From NCBI GenBank assembly GCA_029339505.1, contig JAQISU010000033.1:992001-1056000 (forward strand): 64,000 nt of DNA. The letters run 5' to 3'. Position 1 is the stretch's first letter. Every line of letters starts with the position of its first letter. Of the stretch, positions 7,731 to 15,393 are shown piece by piece. Under the pieces are notes generated by a model. The model was not told the origin of the DNA and made no database searches. It saw only the letters and a program-made list of their open reading frames with translations. The position numbers were made by a program, and so were the translations under genes. This stretch comes from Unio delphinus. Its lineage: Eukaryota; Mollusca; Bivalvia; Unionida; Unionidae.

Positions 7731-8132
7731 TCAAAATTGTTCATTTTCTTGAATTAACGCCCGTAGGTTTCTAACTTTAGAATTAACCTCCTTTTTCAAT
7801 TCGTATTCGTACCCCAATTCTTTTCGTATTCGTTCTACGATGGTATACAACGGAGCGAACACACTTACGTCACTGGAAAATGCGAGAGAGTCCTTAATAG
7901 AATTCTGAATTCTTTTGATGAGCGCATACTTCTTTGGTAGCATATATTTATTGTTGTTAACTCCGTATTCTATATCCTGAAAATCAGACATGATTTGATC
8001 AGGATTTAACCCATCTGATAGTTCAATATCCCAACCTTTCAATTTTGAAATCTCGGATATGATGCTATTCATGTTTTCAGAATTCATTATTCTATAATAA
8101 TGATATATTTCTAAATGAAAAATATGACGCAT
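7731..8132 (-). CDS. Hypothetical 133-aa Polinton accessory protein
   Basis: It is unrecognised. The ATG at 8132 overlaps the TAA of the upstream HNH gene. The second in-frame Met (residue 16 or 21, SENMNSII) may be the real start, because the first 15 residues are Tyr/His-rich and look untranslated. The rest is helical and charged: KLKGWDIEL, then KKYALIKRIQNSI and TIVERIRKELGYEYELKKEV, probably a small helical bundle or coiled coil. No catalytic motif is seen. Confidence 0.5.
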   Translation of the reverse strand: MRHIFHLEIYHYYRIMNSENMNSIISEISKLKGWDIELSDGLNPDQIMSDFQDIEYGVNNNKYMLPKKYALIKRIQNSIKDSLAFSSDVSVFAPLYTIVERIRKELGYEYELKKEVNSKVRNLRALIQENEQF

Positions 8133-8623
8133 TAGACATAACTAAATTGAGCTTTTTGTCCCGTCCTTTTTGAAATAGCCGTCTTGGTTATTCCTTCTGC
8201 AACATATCGTACTGAGGCTCTACAAATATCGAAGTGCCTACCGGCTTCATTCATTGATTGAAATATTTTTTCTTCGTTAGTTATCGTATTCAAAGATTTC
8301 ACAGGTCTCGCTTTTTTCGAGTATTTCCCAGTCCCCCCTCGTTCGGTATTCTCACTTTGTGTAACAGCCTGCAGATTTGATAAAGAATTGTTTTTCGGAT
8401 TAGAATCGATATGATCAATGACAGAATCATCCTCGATCAATCCATGGAAACACTCGTACACGAAACGATGATTGAGATATTTCTTCTTTCCAGCACCAAA
8501 CACCAAATACCCCATACCATTGTCAGCACCAACTGATTTCTTCAGTCTGCGGTTTCTTACAACACCATCACTGGATGCTTCATAATTTGTGATCACAGGG
8601 TGTTGTCTGAATTCTTGGTTCAT
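8132..8623 (-). CDS. HNH homing endonuclease (NUMOD4-HNH-NUMOD1 type)
   Basis: The 163-aa product has the full order of a free-standing HNH endonuclease. Residues about 10-30 match a NUMOD4-like start (YEASSDGVVRNRR). The HNH core has HRFVYECFHG, then IDHIDSNPKNNSLSNLQAVT. The C-terminal part is a NUMOD1-like DNA-binding helix-turn-helix with IFQSMNEAGRHFDI and ASVRYVAEGI. It would nick or cut DNA at a specific site. These genes are selfish passengers in phages and large DNA viruses; in a Polinton this may be a hitchhiker or a recruited replication nuclease. It lies outside the structural run and overlaps the next gene by one base. Confidence 0.9.
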   Translation of the reverse strand: MNQEFRQHPVITNYEASSDGVVRNRRLKKSVGADNGMGYLVFGAGKKKYLNHRFVYECFHGLIEDDSVIDHIDSNPKNNSLSNLQAVTQSENTERGGTGKYSKKARPVKSLNTITNEEKIFQSMNEAGRHFDICRASVRYVAEGITKTAISKRTGQKAQFSYV

Positions 8624-8637
8624 TCGTATACATAATA

Positions 8638-8871
8638 CTATTGTTTGTTTAATTCATTGTTTGGTTTAATGATAAATCTCTCGATGTAGTCTTGAGGAGT
8701 TCTTATGATTTTATCCTTGATACTGACTTTGTCAGCGTCAAGAATACTGACTTTGTCAGCGTCAAGAATACTGACTTTGTCAGCGTCAAGAATACTGACT
8801 TTGTCAGCGTCAGGGTCATAATTTCTGATTGATTGTCCATTTTTTATTCTTTTATCATAATATCGCTTCAA
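8638..8871 (-). CDS. Open frame with four DADKVSIL repeats, no start codon
   Basis: The frame lacks an ATG (it opens at TTG). It continues, in the same phase and after a single TAA at 8878-8880, the 62-aa zinc-protein frame upstream. Residues 22-52 are an octapeptide DADKVSIL repeated three times plus a partial fourth, encoded by exact 24-bp repeats (about 8727-8813). The flanks are basic (KRYYDKRIKNG) and charged. It is either the C-terminal half of the zinc protein after a nonsense change, a readthrough extension, or a decayed gene. Confidence 0.4.
   Translation of the reverse strand: MKRYYDKRIKNGQSIRNYDPDADKVSILDADKVSILDADKVSILDADKVSIKDKIIRTPQDYIERFIIKPNNELNKQ
8727..8813. repeat. 24-bp tandem repeat (3.6 copies)
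   Basis: The unit GACTTTGTCAGCGTCAAGAATACT repeats without mismatch and is in phase with the minus-strand frame (8 residues per unit). Confidence 0.92.
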
Positions 8872-8877
8872 CTCCCT

Positions 8878-9066
8878 TTATCGCTTACCACCGCAATTCA
8901 AACACAACTGAGATTTTCCCCTAACCCCAACTCCACATCGTATGCACGGTAACGGACCAAGGCTTCCACGACGAAAGCTTTGCATATGATACCCACAGAA
9001 CTCGTTTCTGCATGATTTGTTACACGGGATTACTGATCCAATCATAAGCCACTTGCAGTGATTCAT
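8878..9066 (-). CDS. Small Cys-rich zinc-binding protein
   Basis: The 62-aa product has Cys pairs spaced as metal ligands: C-x10-C-x3-C-x3-C-x2-H in the first half and CIRCGVG ... LCLNCGGK in the second, a zinc-ribbon-like knuckle pair. The ATG is 41 bases from the divergent ATG at 9108. Small Cys-rich proteins of this kind accompany Polintons and may bind nucleic acid; the role is unknown. It is followed, in frame after one TAA, by the DADKVSIL frame. Confidence 0.7.
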   Translation of the reverse strand: MNHCKWLMIGSVIPCNKSCRNEFCGYHMQSFRRGSLGPLPCIRCGVGVRGKSQLCLNCGGKR

Positions 9067-9107
9067 ATATAAAAATCTTTCATTTAAATGCTTGTTTTAA
9101 TTATAGC
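9067..9107. promoter_or_regulatory. Divergent promoter region
   Basis: The 41 AT-rich bases between the leftward zinc-protein ATG (9066) and the rightward ATG (9108) contain ATATATAAAAA and TTTTAATTATAG. This is the switch point between the leftward genes and the replication gene, so both promoters must sit here or in neighbouring coding DNA. Confidence 0.45.
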
Positions 9108-9575
9108 ATGAAGGAGTTCAAGAGATTGACTTCGAAAAATGCTGAATTCAATGCTGATAAGGAGTTTAAGAGATTATTAAAAATCAATCCTAGATTTAAT
9201 CTCGATAGACCAAAAAAACGTAACAAACGTCCAAGAGACGGAAACATGAAAGAGTTTAAGAGATTATTAAAAATCAATCCTAGATTTAATCTCGATAAAC
9301 CAAAAAGACGTCCAATAGACGGAAACATGAAAGAGTTTAAGAGATTATTGAAAATCAATCCTAAATTTAATCTCGATAAACCAAAAAGACGTAACAAAAT
9401 CAATCCTAGATTTAATCTCGATAAACCCAAAAAACGTCCAATAGACGGAAACATGAAAGAGTTTAAGAGATTATTGAAAATCAATCCTAGATTTAATCTC
9501 GATAAACCAAAAAAAAACGTCCAAGAGAGATTACCCCTGGAAAGATGCTCAATTCAATCTCGATATAGTTTCTAA
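9108..9575 (+). CDS. Basic repeat protein frame upstream of, and probably once joined to, the polymerase
   Basis: The 155-aa frame consists of 27-residue units (EFKRLLKINPRFNLDKPKRR...DG), four full and one short, very rich in Lys and Arg. At a run of nine A (9509-9517) the frame goes into an unrelated tail and stops. In the adjacent phase, the DNA after the run stays open, contains one more AQFNLD-like unit echo, and runs straight into the ATG of the polymerase frame. Removal of one A would join them. This suggests a basic N-terminal extension of the polymerase, but the repeat frame could also be a separate small protein. Confidence 0.5.
   Translation: MKEFKRLTSKNAEFNADKEFKRLLKINPRFNLDRPKKRNKRPRDGNMKEFKRLLKINPRFNLDKPKRRPIDGNMKEFKRLLKINPKFNLDKPKRRNKINPRFNLDKPKKRPIDGNMKEFKRLLKINPRFNLDKPKKNVQERLPLERCSIQSRYSF
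9161..9520. repeat. 81-bp tandem repeat array
   Basis: Units start near 9161, 9246, 9327 and 9453, with a shorter internal copy around 9395. Units are 90 percent or more identical and are multiples of three, keeping the plus frame open. Confidence 0.88.
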
Positions 9576-9606
9576 TACACCAAAGAATACAATTCTTGAT
9601 AAAGCC

Positions 9607-12600
9607 ATGATTAGTAAAATCAGAGACTGTTTTAATGAATTCAAGCGTGATGGAGCATCTTATTGTTGGTCAACATTTCGAATTGATGGTGTTGTTGATG
9701 CTACCATGACTGATGAAAAAGCAGCAGTGATAATTTCACGTGTTGGGGAAAAACGGCATTTTTTCCGAATCAAATTCATTATCGAAGTCGATGGCAAATG
9801 GATTATTAAGGATAAATTTGAACCAATCCTCAAGAATAAAAAAGCTGTCATTGTGAGTAGAGATTCCAAACCAGGGATTCTAACCGGCATTGATAAACCA
9901 TACTACGAAAGATCTTATCCCGTAACAGCAATGGTTTATGGGATATATCCGTTAAATGATAAACCCGATATCGCAAAACTAGCTCCTATGAAATATTCGT
10001 CAGGGCTTAATTGTGTAGCAGAACGAATAATAGAACACTTCACAAATGCATCCCGAGGAAATAAACTAACTGATCTGCGACGCAGGAAAATAACCGAGTG
10101 GGAACTGACAGTGAAACAGCATGGTGCAAAGATTTCTGATATAGCTAAATTAGAAACATCATTAAGATTTCCAATAACAGTTATGACGATAACGGGAGAG
10201 GTTTTATACGAACCGAAATATAACAAAAATGGAGCACCAATACAGATTATTGATCATAACAAACACGCGTGGACACCTGCGGTAACAATATTTCCACGAG
10301 AACGAACCGTGAAATATATCCCTAAGGAGTTCGTCGGGGATGTTTTCTATGAAGAGAAATTATTCGATGCTATTCATGCGTTGTGTAAGGATGATCCTGT
10401 GTCAGTGTGGTTACTTAGAAGTGATGAAGAATTCGATCAATTTGTAAAACCAAATGGTGAATTAGATCGCGTTGAAGAATTAGATAACAGAATGAGAAAA
10501 ATCGCTAGTGATTTTTCACCGGAGAATTCCCATGAAAAACTACTCACGGATAGTTTTACTATTCCATCAGTGGTAGCTCACTTCGCAAGAGAAAAAAACT
10601 CATGGCGTCCAACACGAAATGATTTTCTCGAGGATGTTAAATTGAGTTGCGTCGAATTTGGTCATGGAGGACTGTGGAATACAAAATACCATCGTGATGG
10701 TATGATTTCAATTGATATATCCGCGTGTTATCCCGGAAGTTTTCTCGGGTATGGGGAATGCGCTGAGTACTTCAAACGATTTGGACACCCCATGCATGAA
10801 ATGACTCGTGTTGCGATTAATGGACCATTGCCTGATTTTGACTTAACCGGATTCGCTCGTGTGATATCATTTGAATTAGCTACAGGGTTACATCCGTGTA
10901 GTTATGTTTGGCTCGGTAGACACCTATCTGAAAAACACTGGATGCCAATAGTGCTATTGAGATATATGATTGATTGTGGTATGCTAATATCGTTGATTGT
11001 TTCCGAGGCTATTATATGCTATCGAGCTCAGAAAGAAGTTTGGCTACCACAACCCAATCTAGATAGAATAATCAACGAACTACGAAAACAGTTTCCAGAT
11101 TTCAGTGAAGAAGAAATCATAAATTGGTCTAAGAAGTTATTTGAAATTAAAAAAGAACAAGCAAAAGATCTCGGAAGAAGAATAATCGGTAAATTTACCC
11201 AGGGTGGACGATACGATAACGCGAAATACTCTTCGCGGTTGATCATAGATGTCGCTGAATACGATTTTATTGTAGCGGATTTAATAAAACAGGGAAAACT
11301 TGTATCCCGTAAGGATGCTTTTCTATCCAGCGGCGAGAAATTAGGTACGGTTGTTACCTACTGTGATGGATATAATTCCCAGTACACACACTTAAGAAGT
11401 TCAATGTTAGCCTATGCTTCTATTAATCTATTTTCGATGATAAATAGATTTCCTAATACCGCGGTTAGAGTGGCCACTGATTCGATGTATATACACAATA
11501 AGTACAAATCAGCTGTAGCTAAATTCACAGATCCGGAGGAAGCGTGGGGGCGTTGGCGATTTAAAAAGGAGATGCTACATGAGTATTGTGAATCCGCAGA
11601 CGTTGCCATGGATGATAAATATATTTGTTGTAACCGTATTGAAATTCAATCAGAATTTTCTAATGCACCACCGGTATCTGATCCAGTATGTAGATATAAA
11701 ACAGTTTATTTAAACGGTTGTGGTGGGTCAGGAAAGACAACTCGTGCAATTGAATTATTTCGTCGTGGTGGAAATACTTGTATTTCTACTAACATGATTG
11801 TGCTAACACCGACTCACAGACTCGCCAGAGAGATGATACAACGAGGGGTAAATGCTTGCACTTATCACAGTTTTTTTCGATGGAAGGGTGACAAATGGAC
11901 TCCTGATCGAATGGGTGATAAATTCATTCCTGAAATCATAATCTGGGATGAAATATGCACAGTGTCATTAGATGTATTAAAAACATTTCTTGAGTGGTTG
12001 TTAACCAAAAACACAAAAGTCGTCATGTGCGGGGATCAAGGCCAACCACCACCATTTGTCGGTGCATCTCCACATGAATGGCTAAAGGGTTTTGTAGACT
12101 ACTATGAAGAAATCACCACTGATTATAGATCACTTGATGAACGATTACGCGAGTTCAAAGCGCTAATTAGATTACAACCGGATAGAATCCAATGCGAAAT
12201 AACGCGTGAAGTGATTTCAGAAACCCCAATGAATGATTTCTGGGAAGCGTGGAGACCAAACGATTTGATCATTGCAAGTAGAAAAATAGTCAGGGATACA
12301 CTTCAGATGAAGTTATTTGAATTGCATAAAGAAAAATTTGCAACGCTTCCAGTACCCCTTTGTTATAGGCCATCGGATACACGAAAACAAAATATTGAAG
12401 TTGATATTCCAGGACAGAATGAAAAACAAATTCTGGTATTAAATGATATTGTGCTGGTTGATATCAATGTCGTTGAAGATGCATTGCGTGCTAATAAATC
12501 CCCGTGGACGCTAGGATACGCAGCAACAATACACTCTTCACAGGGATTGACTATATCGGATACAATTGTTTGGATGGTAGATAATCGCATCGAATGGTCA

Positions 12601-12966
12601 AATTTAGTCTATCTCGCAGTATCCAGAGTACGAAACATAAATCAACTTCGAAGAGTTGTTTTCGATGATAATGACACAACAATAAGTGATATTGATGTTA
12701 GCATCATTAATAAAAAACTCTCCGGTTACAAACAACAGGACAAAAAAAAACAACGAGAATTTGATATTGATGCTAAATTAATAATCACTTTGAAGAAACA
12801 ACAGAATAATCACTGCGCGAGTTGCAATTGTATAATGCGTTGGCAGTATTCGGATAAGGATCCTCGCCAATTCACCGTAGACAGAAAAAATAACAATCTC
12901 GGTCATGTCAGAAATAATGTGATGTTGACTTGTCTTGAGTGCAATAGACGCAACGGCGCTAGTTAA
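9607..12966 (+). CDS. DNA polymerase B core - SF1 helicase - HNH-like fusion protein
   Basis: This 1119-aa protein is the element's replicase. The polymerase palm shows motif A (SIDISACYP, D370), motif B region (RRIIGKFTQGGR, about 524-535) and motif C (VATDSMYI, D625). An SF1 helicase follows directly: Walker A GCGGSGKTT at about 704, DE box WDEI (D781 E782), GDQGQPP at 809, ATIHSSQG near 977 and AVSRVRN (R1007). The C-terminus is a treble-clef/HNH-like motif: CASCNC at 1070, then GHVRNN, then CLECNRRNG ending in C1109 and C1112. No 3'-5' exonuclease motif was recognised in the N-terminal 350 residues. The usual motif B Lys/Asn signature is altered, so fidelity and activity are open. The ATG at 9607 is used here, but the frame is open upstream. 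Confidence 0.9.
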   Translation: MISKIRDCFNEFKRDGASYCWSTFRIDGVVDATMTDEKAAVIISRVGEKRHFFRIKFIIEVDGKWIIKDKFEPILKNKKAVIVSRDSKPGILTGIDKPYYERSYPVTAMVYGIYPLNDKPDIAKLAPMKYSSGLNCVAERIIEHFTNASRGNKLTDLRRRKITEWELTVKQHGAKISDIAKLETSLRFPITVMTITGEVLYEPKYNKNGAPIQIIDHNKHAWTPAVTIFPRERTVKYIPKEFVGDVFYEEKLFDAIHALCKDDPVSVWLLRSDEEFDQFVKPNGELDRVEELDNRMRKIASDFSPENSHEKLLTDSFTIPSVVAHFAREKNSWRPTRNDFLEDVKLSCVEFGHGGLWNTKYHRDGMISIDISACYPGSFLGYGECAEYFKRFGHPMHEMTRVAINGPLPDFDLTGFARVISFELATGLHPCSYVWLGRHLSEKHWMPIVLLRYMIDCGMLISLIVSEAIICYRAQKEVWLPQPNLDRIINELRKQFPDFSEEEIINWSKKLFEIKKEQAKDLGRRIIGKFTQGGRYDNAKYSSRLIIDVAEYDFIVADLIKQGKLVSRKDAFLSSGEKLGTVVTYCDGYNSQYTHLRSSMLAYASINLFSMINRFPNTAVRVATDSMYIHNKYKSAVAKFTDPEEAWGRWRFKKEMLHEYCESADVAMDDKYICCNRIEIQSEFSNAPPVSDPVCRYKTVYLNGCGGSGKTTRAIELFRRGGNTCISTNMIVLTPTHRLAREMIQRGVNACTYHSFFRWKGDKWTPDRMGDKFIPEIIIWDEICTVSLDVLKTFLEWLLTKNTKVVMCGDQGQPPPFVGASPHEWLKGFVDYYEEITTDYRSLDERLREFKALIRLQPDRIQCEITREVISETPMNDFWEAWRPNDLIIASRKIVRDTLQMKLFELHKEKFATLPVPLCYRPSDTRKQNIEVDIPGQNEKQILVLNDIVLVDINVVEDALRANKSPWTLGYAATIHSSQGLTISDTIVWMVDNRIEWSNLVYLAVSRVRNINQLRRVVFDDNDTTISDIDVSIINKKLSGYKQQDKKKQREFDIDAKLIITLKKQQNNHCASCNCIMRWQYSDKDPRQFTVDRKNNNLGHVRNNVMLTCLECNRRNGAS

Positions 12967-13921
12967 GACCATGCGGTGGCAATTGAGTATCATCGGGAAT
13001 TACCTGTAGTTGTTGTCGAGTAAAACCCCGCTGAGGGGCAGTTGAATCCAGTTTATAGATTGCTGGTCTACCAGTTGATCGTGTTATACTAGATATCTTA
13101 TGCGTAGTGACGCTCCAAATAGGATCAGTAGCCCTTTTTCTACCCCCTTCAAGCTCTCCTGGTTCGTATAAGTACCTCACAATGACATTACTACCAAGGA
13201 TTGGTTGGGAAACGCTAGCGTTTCTAGGGAAATCTTTTTGTGGTTGTACGGGTATTGACTTCTTTTTAATCGCGTTGATAGGTTTCATGTTAATTGTTCT
13301 AGTAATCTCGTTATTCAGTGCAGTAATCACAGATGGTAATCTTTTAACCCATTCACTGGATCGCTTTTCTTGAATGAATTCTTTTGCGTATTGATATCCA
13401 AATAACCGCTCAGCAATCGTCCGATTAAATCGTTCTACAATGGCCTGATCGCGATGTAGCGCAGTATGCCCTCGTCGTATGGTGACATTATGATGTTTCA
13501 TTGTAGATAACACTGCACCCTGAAATTCCTTGCCAGGATCAACCTGCAATAGATTTGGCCAACGCAGAGGACCTCGTCGATAAATCCTTTCAAATGCAGA
13601 AGCGACTTCAGTGGCTGATTTTGTTTTTAACGGTTCTGCTTCTTTGTATCGACTTGCAATATCAACTACGGTTAACGCATATTTGTAACCACGATCATGT
13701 GGCAGAAATAATATATCAGCCTGATGAACTTCATTAGGAGCGGTCACATCAAAATGCGAGAATTGAATTTGTTTAGGTGGTGGTAGATAAATTTGCCATA
13801 GTGCCTGTTTGGATAACCAATGAGCCGCAGTGGTTTTTTTCACTTTTGCAGCTCTAGCGAGTTTATTGATTGCAGCGTTACCCCTCCAGTATCCCCTCGG
13901 AGAATAATAAATTGATTCCAT
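12959..13921 (-). CDS. Retroviral-type DDE integrase (Polinton integrase)
   Basis: The catalytic triad is complete: D in HQADILFLP, D in LLQVDPGKEF and E in AIVERFNRT, with 34 residues between the second and third, as in the rve integrase core. The N-terminus (ESIYYSPRGYWRGNAAINKLA) matches the Polinton integrase zinc/helix region without the classic HHCC. The C-terminal 80 residues form a beta-rich DNA-binding-like domain (VIVRYLYEPGELEGGRK). The ATG at 13921 is chosen over the GTG at 13939; it puts the start four bases inside the end of the phospholipase frame. The stop overlaps the end of the replicase gene on the other strand by eight bases (convergent). Confidence 0.94.
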   Translation of the reverse strand: MESIYYSPRGYWRGNAAINKLARAAKVKKTTAAHWLSKQALWQIYLPPPKQIQFSHFDVTAPNEVHQADILFLPHDRGYKYALTVVDIASRYKEAEPLKTKSATEVASAFERIYRRGPLRWPNLLQVDPGKEFQGAVLSTMKHHNVTIRRGHTALHRDQAIVERFNRTIAERLFGYQYAKEFIQEKRSSEWVKRLPSVITALNNEITRTINMKPINAIKKKSIPVQPQKDFPRNASVSQPILGSNVIVRYLYEPGELEGGRKRATDPIWSVTTHKISSITRSTGRPAIYKLDSTAPQRGFTRQQLQVIPDDTQLPPHGLN

Positions 13922-13925
13922 ATTA

Positions 13926-14297
13926 TTAATTACCGGCACCTAACATCAATTTACTTTTCATAGCCGATTTTATTAAAAATGAAGCCAATTTTTCTTTGAA
14001 GGATTTATCAGGAATAGCATTTAACGCATGAATTAATTTCACATCTGCTAGATGCCTGTGTTGCAGATTGCTGCTTTTATAAGCAACATCATGAAGGTGA
14101 CAGGCCTTATCAATGGCGTTTATTGGTTCTTCACCGGGGTTGGGTTGATTTTGACTATTGAGTCTGATATCAAGTCTGGTTCCCGGTCCACAGTAGCTAT
14201 ATCCTGGGAGGTGCTTTTCTCCGGGGTACTTTGCCCATGGGGTTCCAGGGAGTTTTGCTAATTTGGCTGCGATATCACCTCCTCGTTTTTTTTTAAA
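13926..14297 (-). CDS. Parvovirus-type phospholipase A2 domain, frame without start codon
   Basis: The frame from a TGA at 14298-14300 to the stop at 13926-13928 has no ATG near its start. It reads a proline-rich lead (LPGTPWAKYPGEKHLPGY), then YCGPGT (calcium loop), DIRLN, then IDKACHLHDVAY, the His-Asp catalytic signature of the parvoviral VP1 unique-region PLA2. A helical basic C-terminus follows. In parvoviruses this activity opens endosomal membranes during entry; related domains occur in Polintons and adintoviruses. It begins inside the run of nine A that ends the DUF5679-like gene, and is most likely the second half of one gene with it. Confidence 0.85.
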   Translation of the reverse strand, partial: FKKKRGGDIAAKLAKLPGTPWAKYPGEKHLPGYSYCGPGTRLDIRLNSQNQPNPGEEPINAIDKACHLHDVAYKSSNLQHRHLADVKLIHALNAIPDKSFKEKLASFLIKSAMKSKLMLGAGN

Positions 14298-14443
14298 TCA
14301 GATTTCATAGACACAAATCTAAATTTCTTTGTACCACATTGCACGCATTTACCAGAAAGCGCTGATCGGTTATTTTTAGTTGTAATCGTCGTCACATCAT
14401 CTGTGCCAGTACGCGTTTTACACTTCACACAATATAGATCCAT
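14258..14443 (-). CDS. DUF5679-like zinc-ribbon protein or domain
   Basis: The 61-aa frame has YCVKCK near the N-terminus and KCVQCGTKKFRF in the second half, with a Thr/Asn-rich link: a CxxC...CxxC zinc ribbon of the DUF5679 kind seen in Polintons and large DNA viruses. The ATG at 14443 is five bases from the divergent ATPase ATG. The last 10 residues overlap, in another phase, the phospholipase frame, and follow a run of nine A (14286-14294 on the plus strand as T). One extra A would fuse the ribbon to the phospholipase. Confidence 0.8.
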   Translation of the reverse strand: MDLYCVKCKTRTGTDDVTTITTKNNRSALSGKCVQCGTKKFRFVSMKSDLKKNEEVISQPN

Positions 14444-14448
14444 AATTT
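14444..14448. promoter_or_regulatory. Five-base divergent start region
   Basis: The DUF5679-like ATG (14443, minus) and ATPase ATG (14449, plus) are only five bases apart. If the second ATPase Met (14461) is used the gap is 17. Both promoters must lie inside the neighbouring coding sequence. Confidence 0.5.
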
Positions 14449-15120
14449 ATGTATAGAAATATGGATATAATTGATTTTTCAGCGACGAAAACAAGAGAAC
14501 CAATTAAGCATCATGCAGCGCTACCAAACTCTATCCGGATGATTATAATCAGGCCATCTGGATCCGGTAAAACGCAATTGTTGCTCAATTTAATAATGAG
14601 ATGGATGAAGTGGGATAAGTTGTATTTAATTGCCCCTAGCGTAGATGATCAACGATGTTATGAAGTGCTAAAAGATTTTAACGACAGCGCGGTAGAAAAA
14701 TCTGGAGAGGGTATTATTGAGTTTATAACCGATATCGATGAAGCACCGAGCATTGATGATATTGATGGAGATATTAACAATTTAGTCGTATACGACGATA
14801 TAATGTTAGATAAACAAAAAAATCCTGCTAGGATCTTTTCCAGAGGCAGGCATAAAAACACTGACGTGATATATGTCACTCAACGCTACACTCAGGTTCC
14901 AAAAGTCATCAGAGATAACTGTAATTTATTGTCTGTATTCAACGGAGTTGATACTCATACGCTACGAAATATTTGGCAGACATGGTGTTCTGATATGGAC
15001 TTCAATCAATTTCGAGATTTCTTTAGTTATGCTCAGTCGACTCCGCACGGATTCGCAACAATAAATCTACATGATCCTCGGACACGATATCGTATCGGAC
15101 TGGATCAAATATTCGGTTAA
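14449..15120 (+). CDS. Genome-packaging ATPase (A32/FtsK-HerA type)
   Basis: The 223-aa product has a Walker A reading RPSGSGKT (residues 35-42; Arg replaces the first Gly), Walker B NLVVYDDI (about 111-118) and a sensor-like VTQRYTQVPKVIRDNC with Thr-Gln at the place expected in A32-like ATPases. The family pumps viral DNA into preformed capsids. Length is normal for Polinton ATPases (about 220-260). It is the rightmost gene, ending one base before the right inverted repeat begins, and points toward the terminus. Confidence 0.92.
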   Translation: MYRNMDIIDFSATKTREPIKHHAALPNSIRMIIIRPSGSGKTQLLLNLIMRWMKWDKLYLIAPSVDDQRCYEVLKDFNDSAVEKSGEGIIEFITDIDEAPSIDDIDGDINNLVVYDDIMLDKQKNPARIFSRGRHKNTDVIYVTQRYTQVPKVIRDNCNLLSVFNGVDTHTLRNIWQTWCSDMDFNQFRDFFSYAQSTPHGFATINLHDPRTRYRIGLDQIFG

Positions 15121-15393
15121 AATCATTTTATTATTTTTATTAACCCAGTGATGAAATCACTAAGCAGCAGAGAGGGTGGATGACAACAAGTTGCGACCAA
15201 AATTAATTAAAAAATCGTTTTCATTTTTTTAGTTAAAATGATTTCGTATGTAGATTTCAATCAATTTTTTTTTGTCTGAAACCGTTGTAGGGTTCGCCTT
15301 TTTTTGGTTAAAATAAGATTATAAAACGGCTCGTTTTAGGATTTCAATCAAATTTTGTCTAAAAACGTTGTAGGATTCACCCTCTCTGCTGCT
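15121..15393. repeat. Right terminal inverted repeat with internal tandem units
   Basis: 15121-15184 mirrors the window start. From about 15222 to 15380 there are two diverged units of about 75-80 bp, each running from a T-rich start with GTTAAAAT, through GATTTCAATCAA, to GTTGTAGG and TTCRCC. The 16-mer AGCAGCAGAGAGGGTG occurs at 15163-15178 and its reverse complement at 15378-15393, so a 231-bp segment is itself bounded by inverted copies of the tip. CAACAAG follows the inner and the outer tip copy. Confidence 0.75.

Larger units (their letters stand above)
1..15393. mobile_element. Polinton/Maverick (adintovirus-like) element, right end intact, left tip at or beyond window edge
   Basis: The set of genes is diagnostic: retroviral-type integrase, B-family DNA polymerase, A32/FtsK-type ATPase, adenain-like protease and a double-jelly-roll-type major capsid protein, bounded by terminal inverted repeats. 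The first 64 bases match the reverse complement of 15121-15184 at roughly 80 percent. Beyond 15184 about 210 more bases, with internal tandem units, lead to a tip ending in CACCCTCTCTGCTGCT, so read inward the element starts with AG as Polintons do. The left counterpart of this outer part is not in the window, so the 6-bp target duplication cannot be tested. Genes are nearly all open, suggesting a young copy. Alternative right border: 15184. Confidence 0.93.

Noticed and set aside
9101..9484. Minus-strand 127-aa hydrophobic repeat frame
   Set aside because: It is the antisense of the 81-bp repeats of the plus frame, which has the more plausible protein and position.
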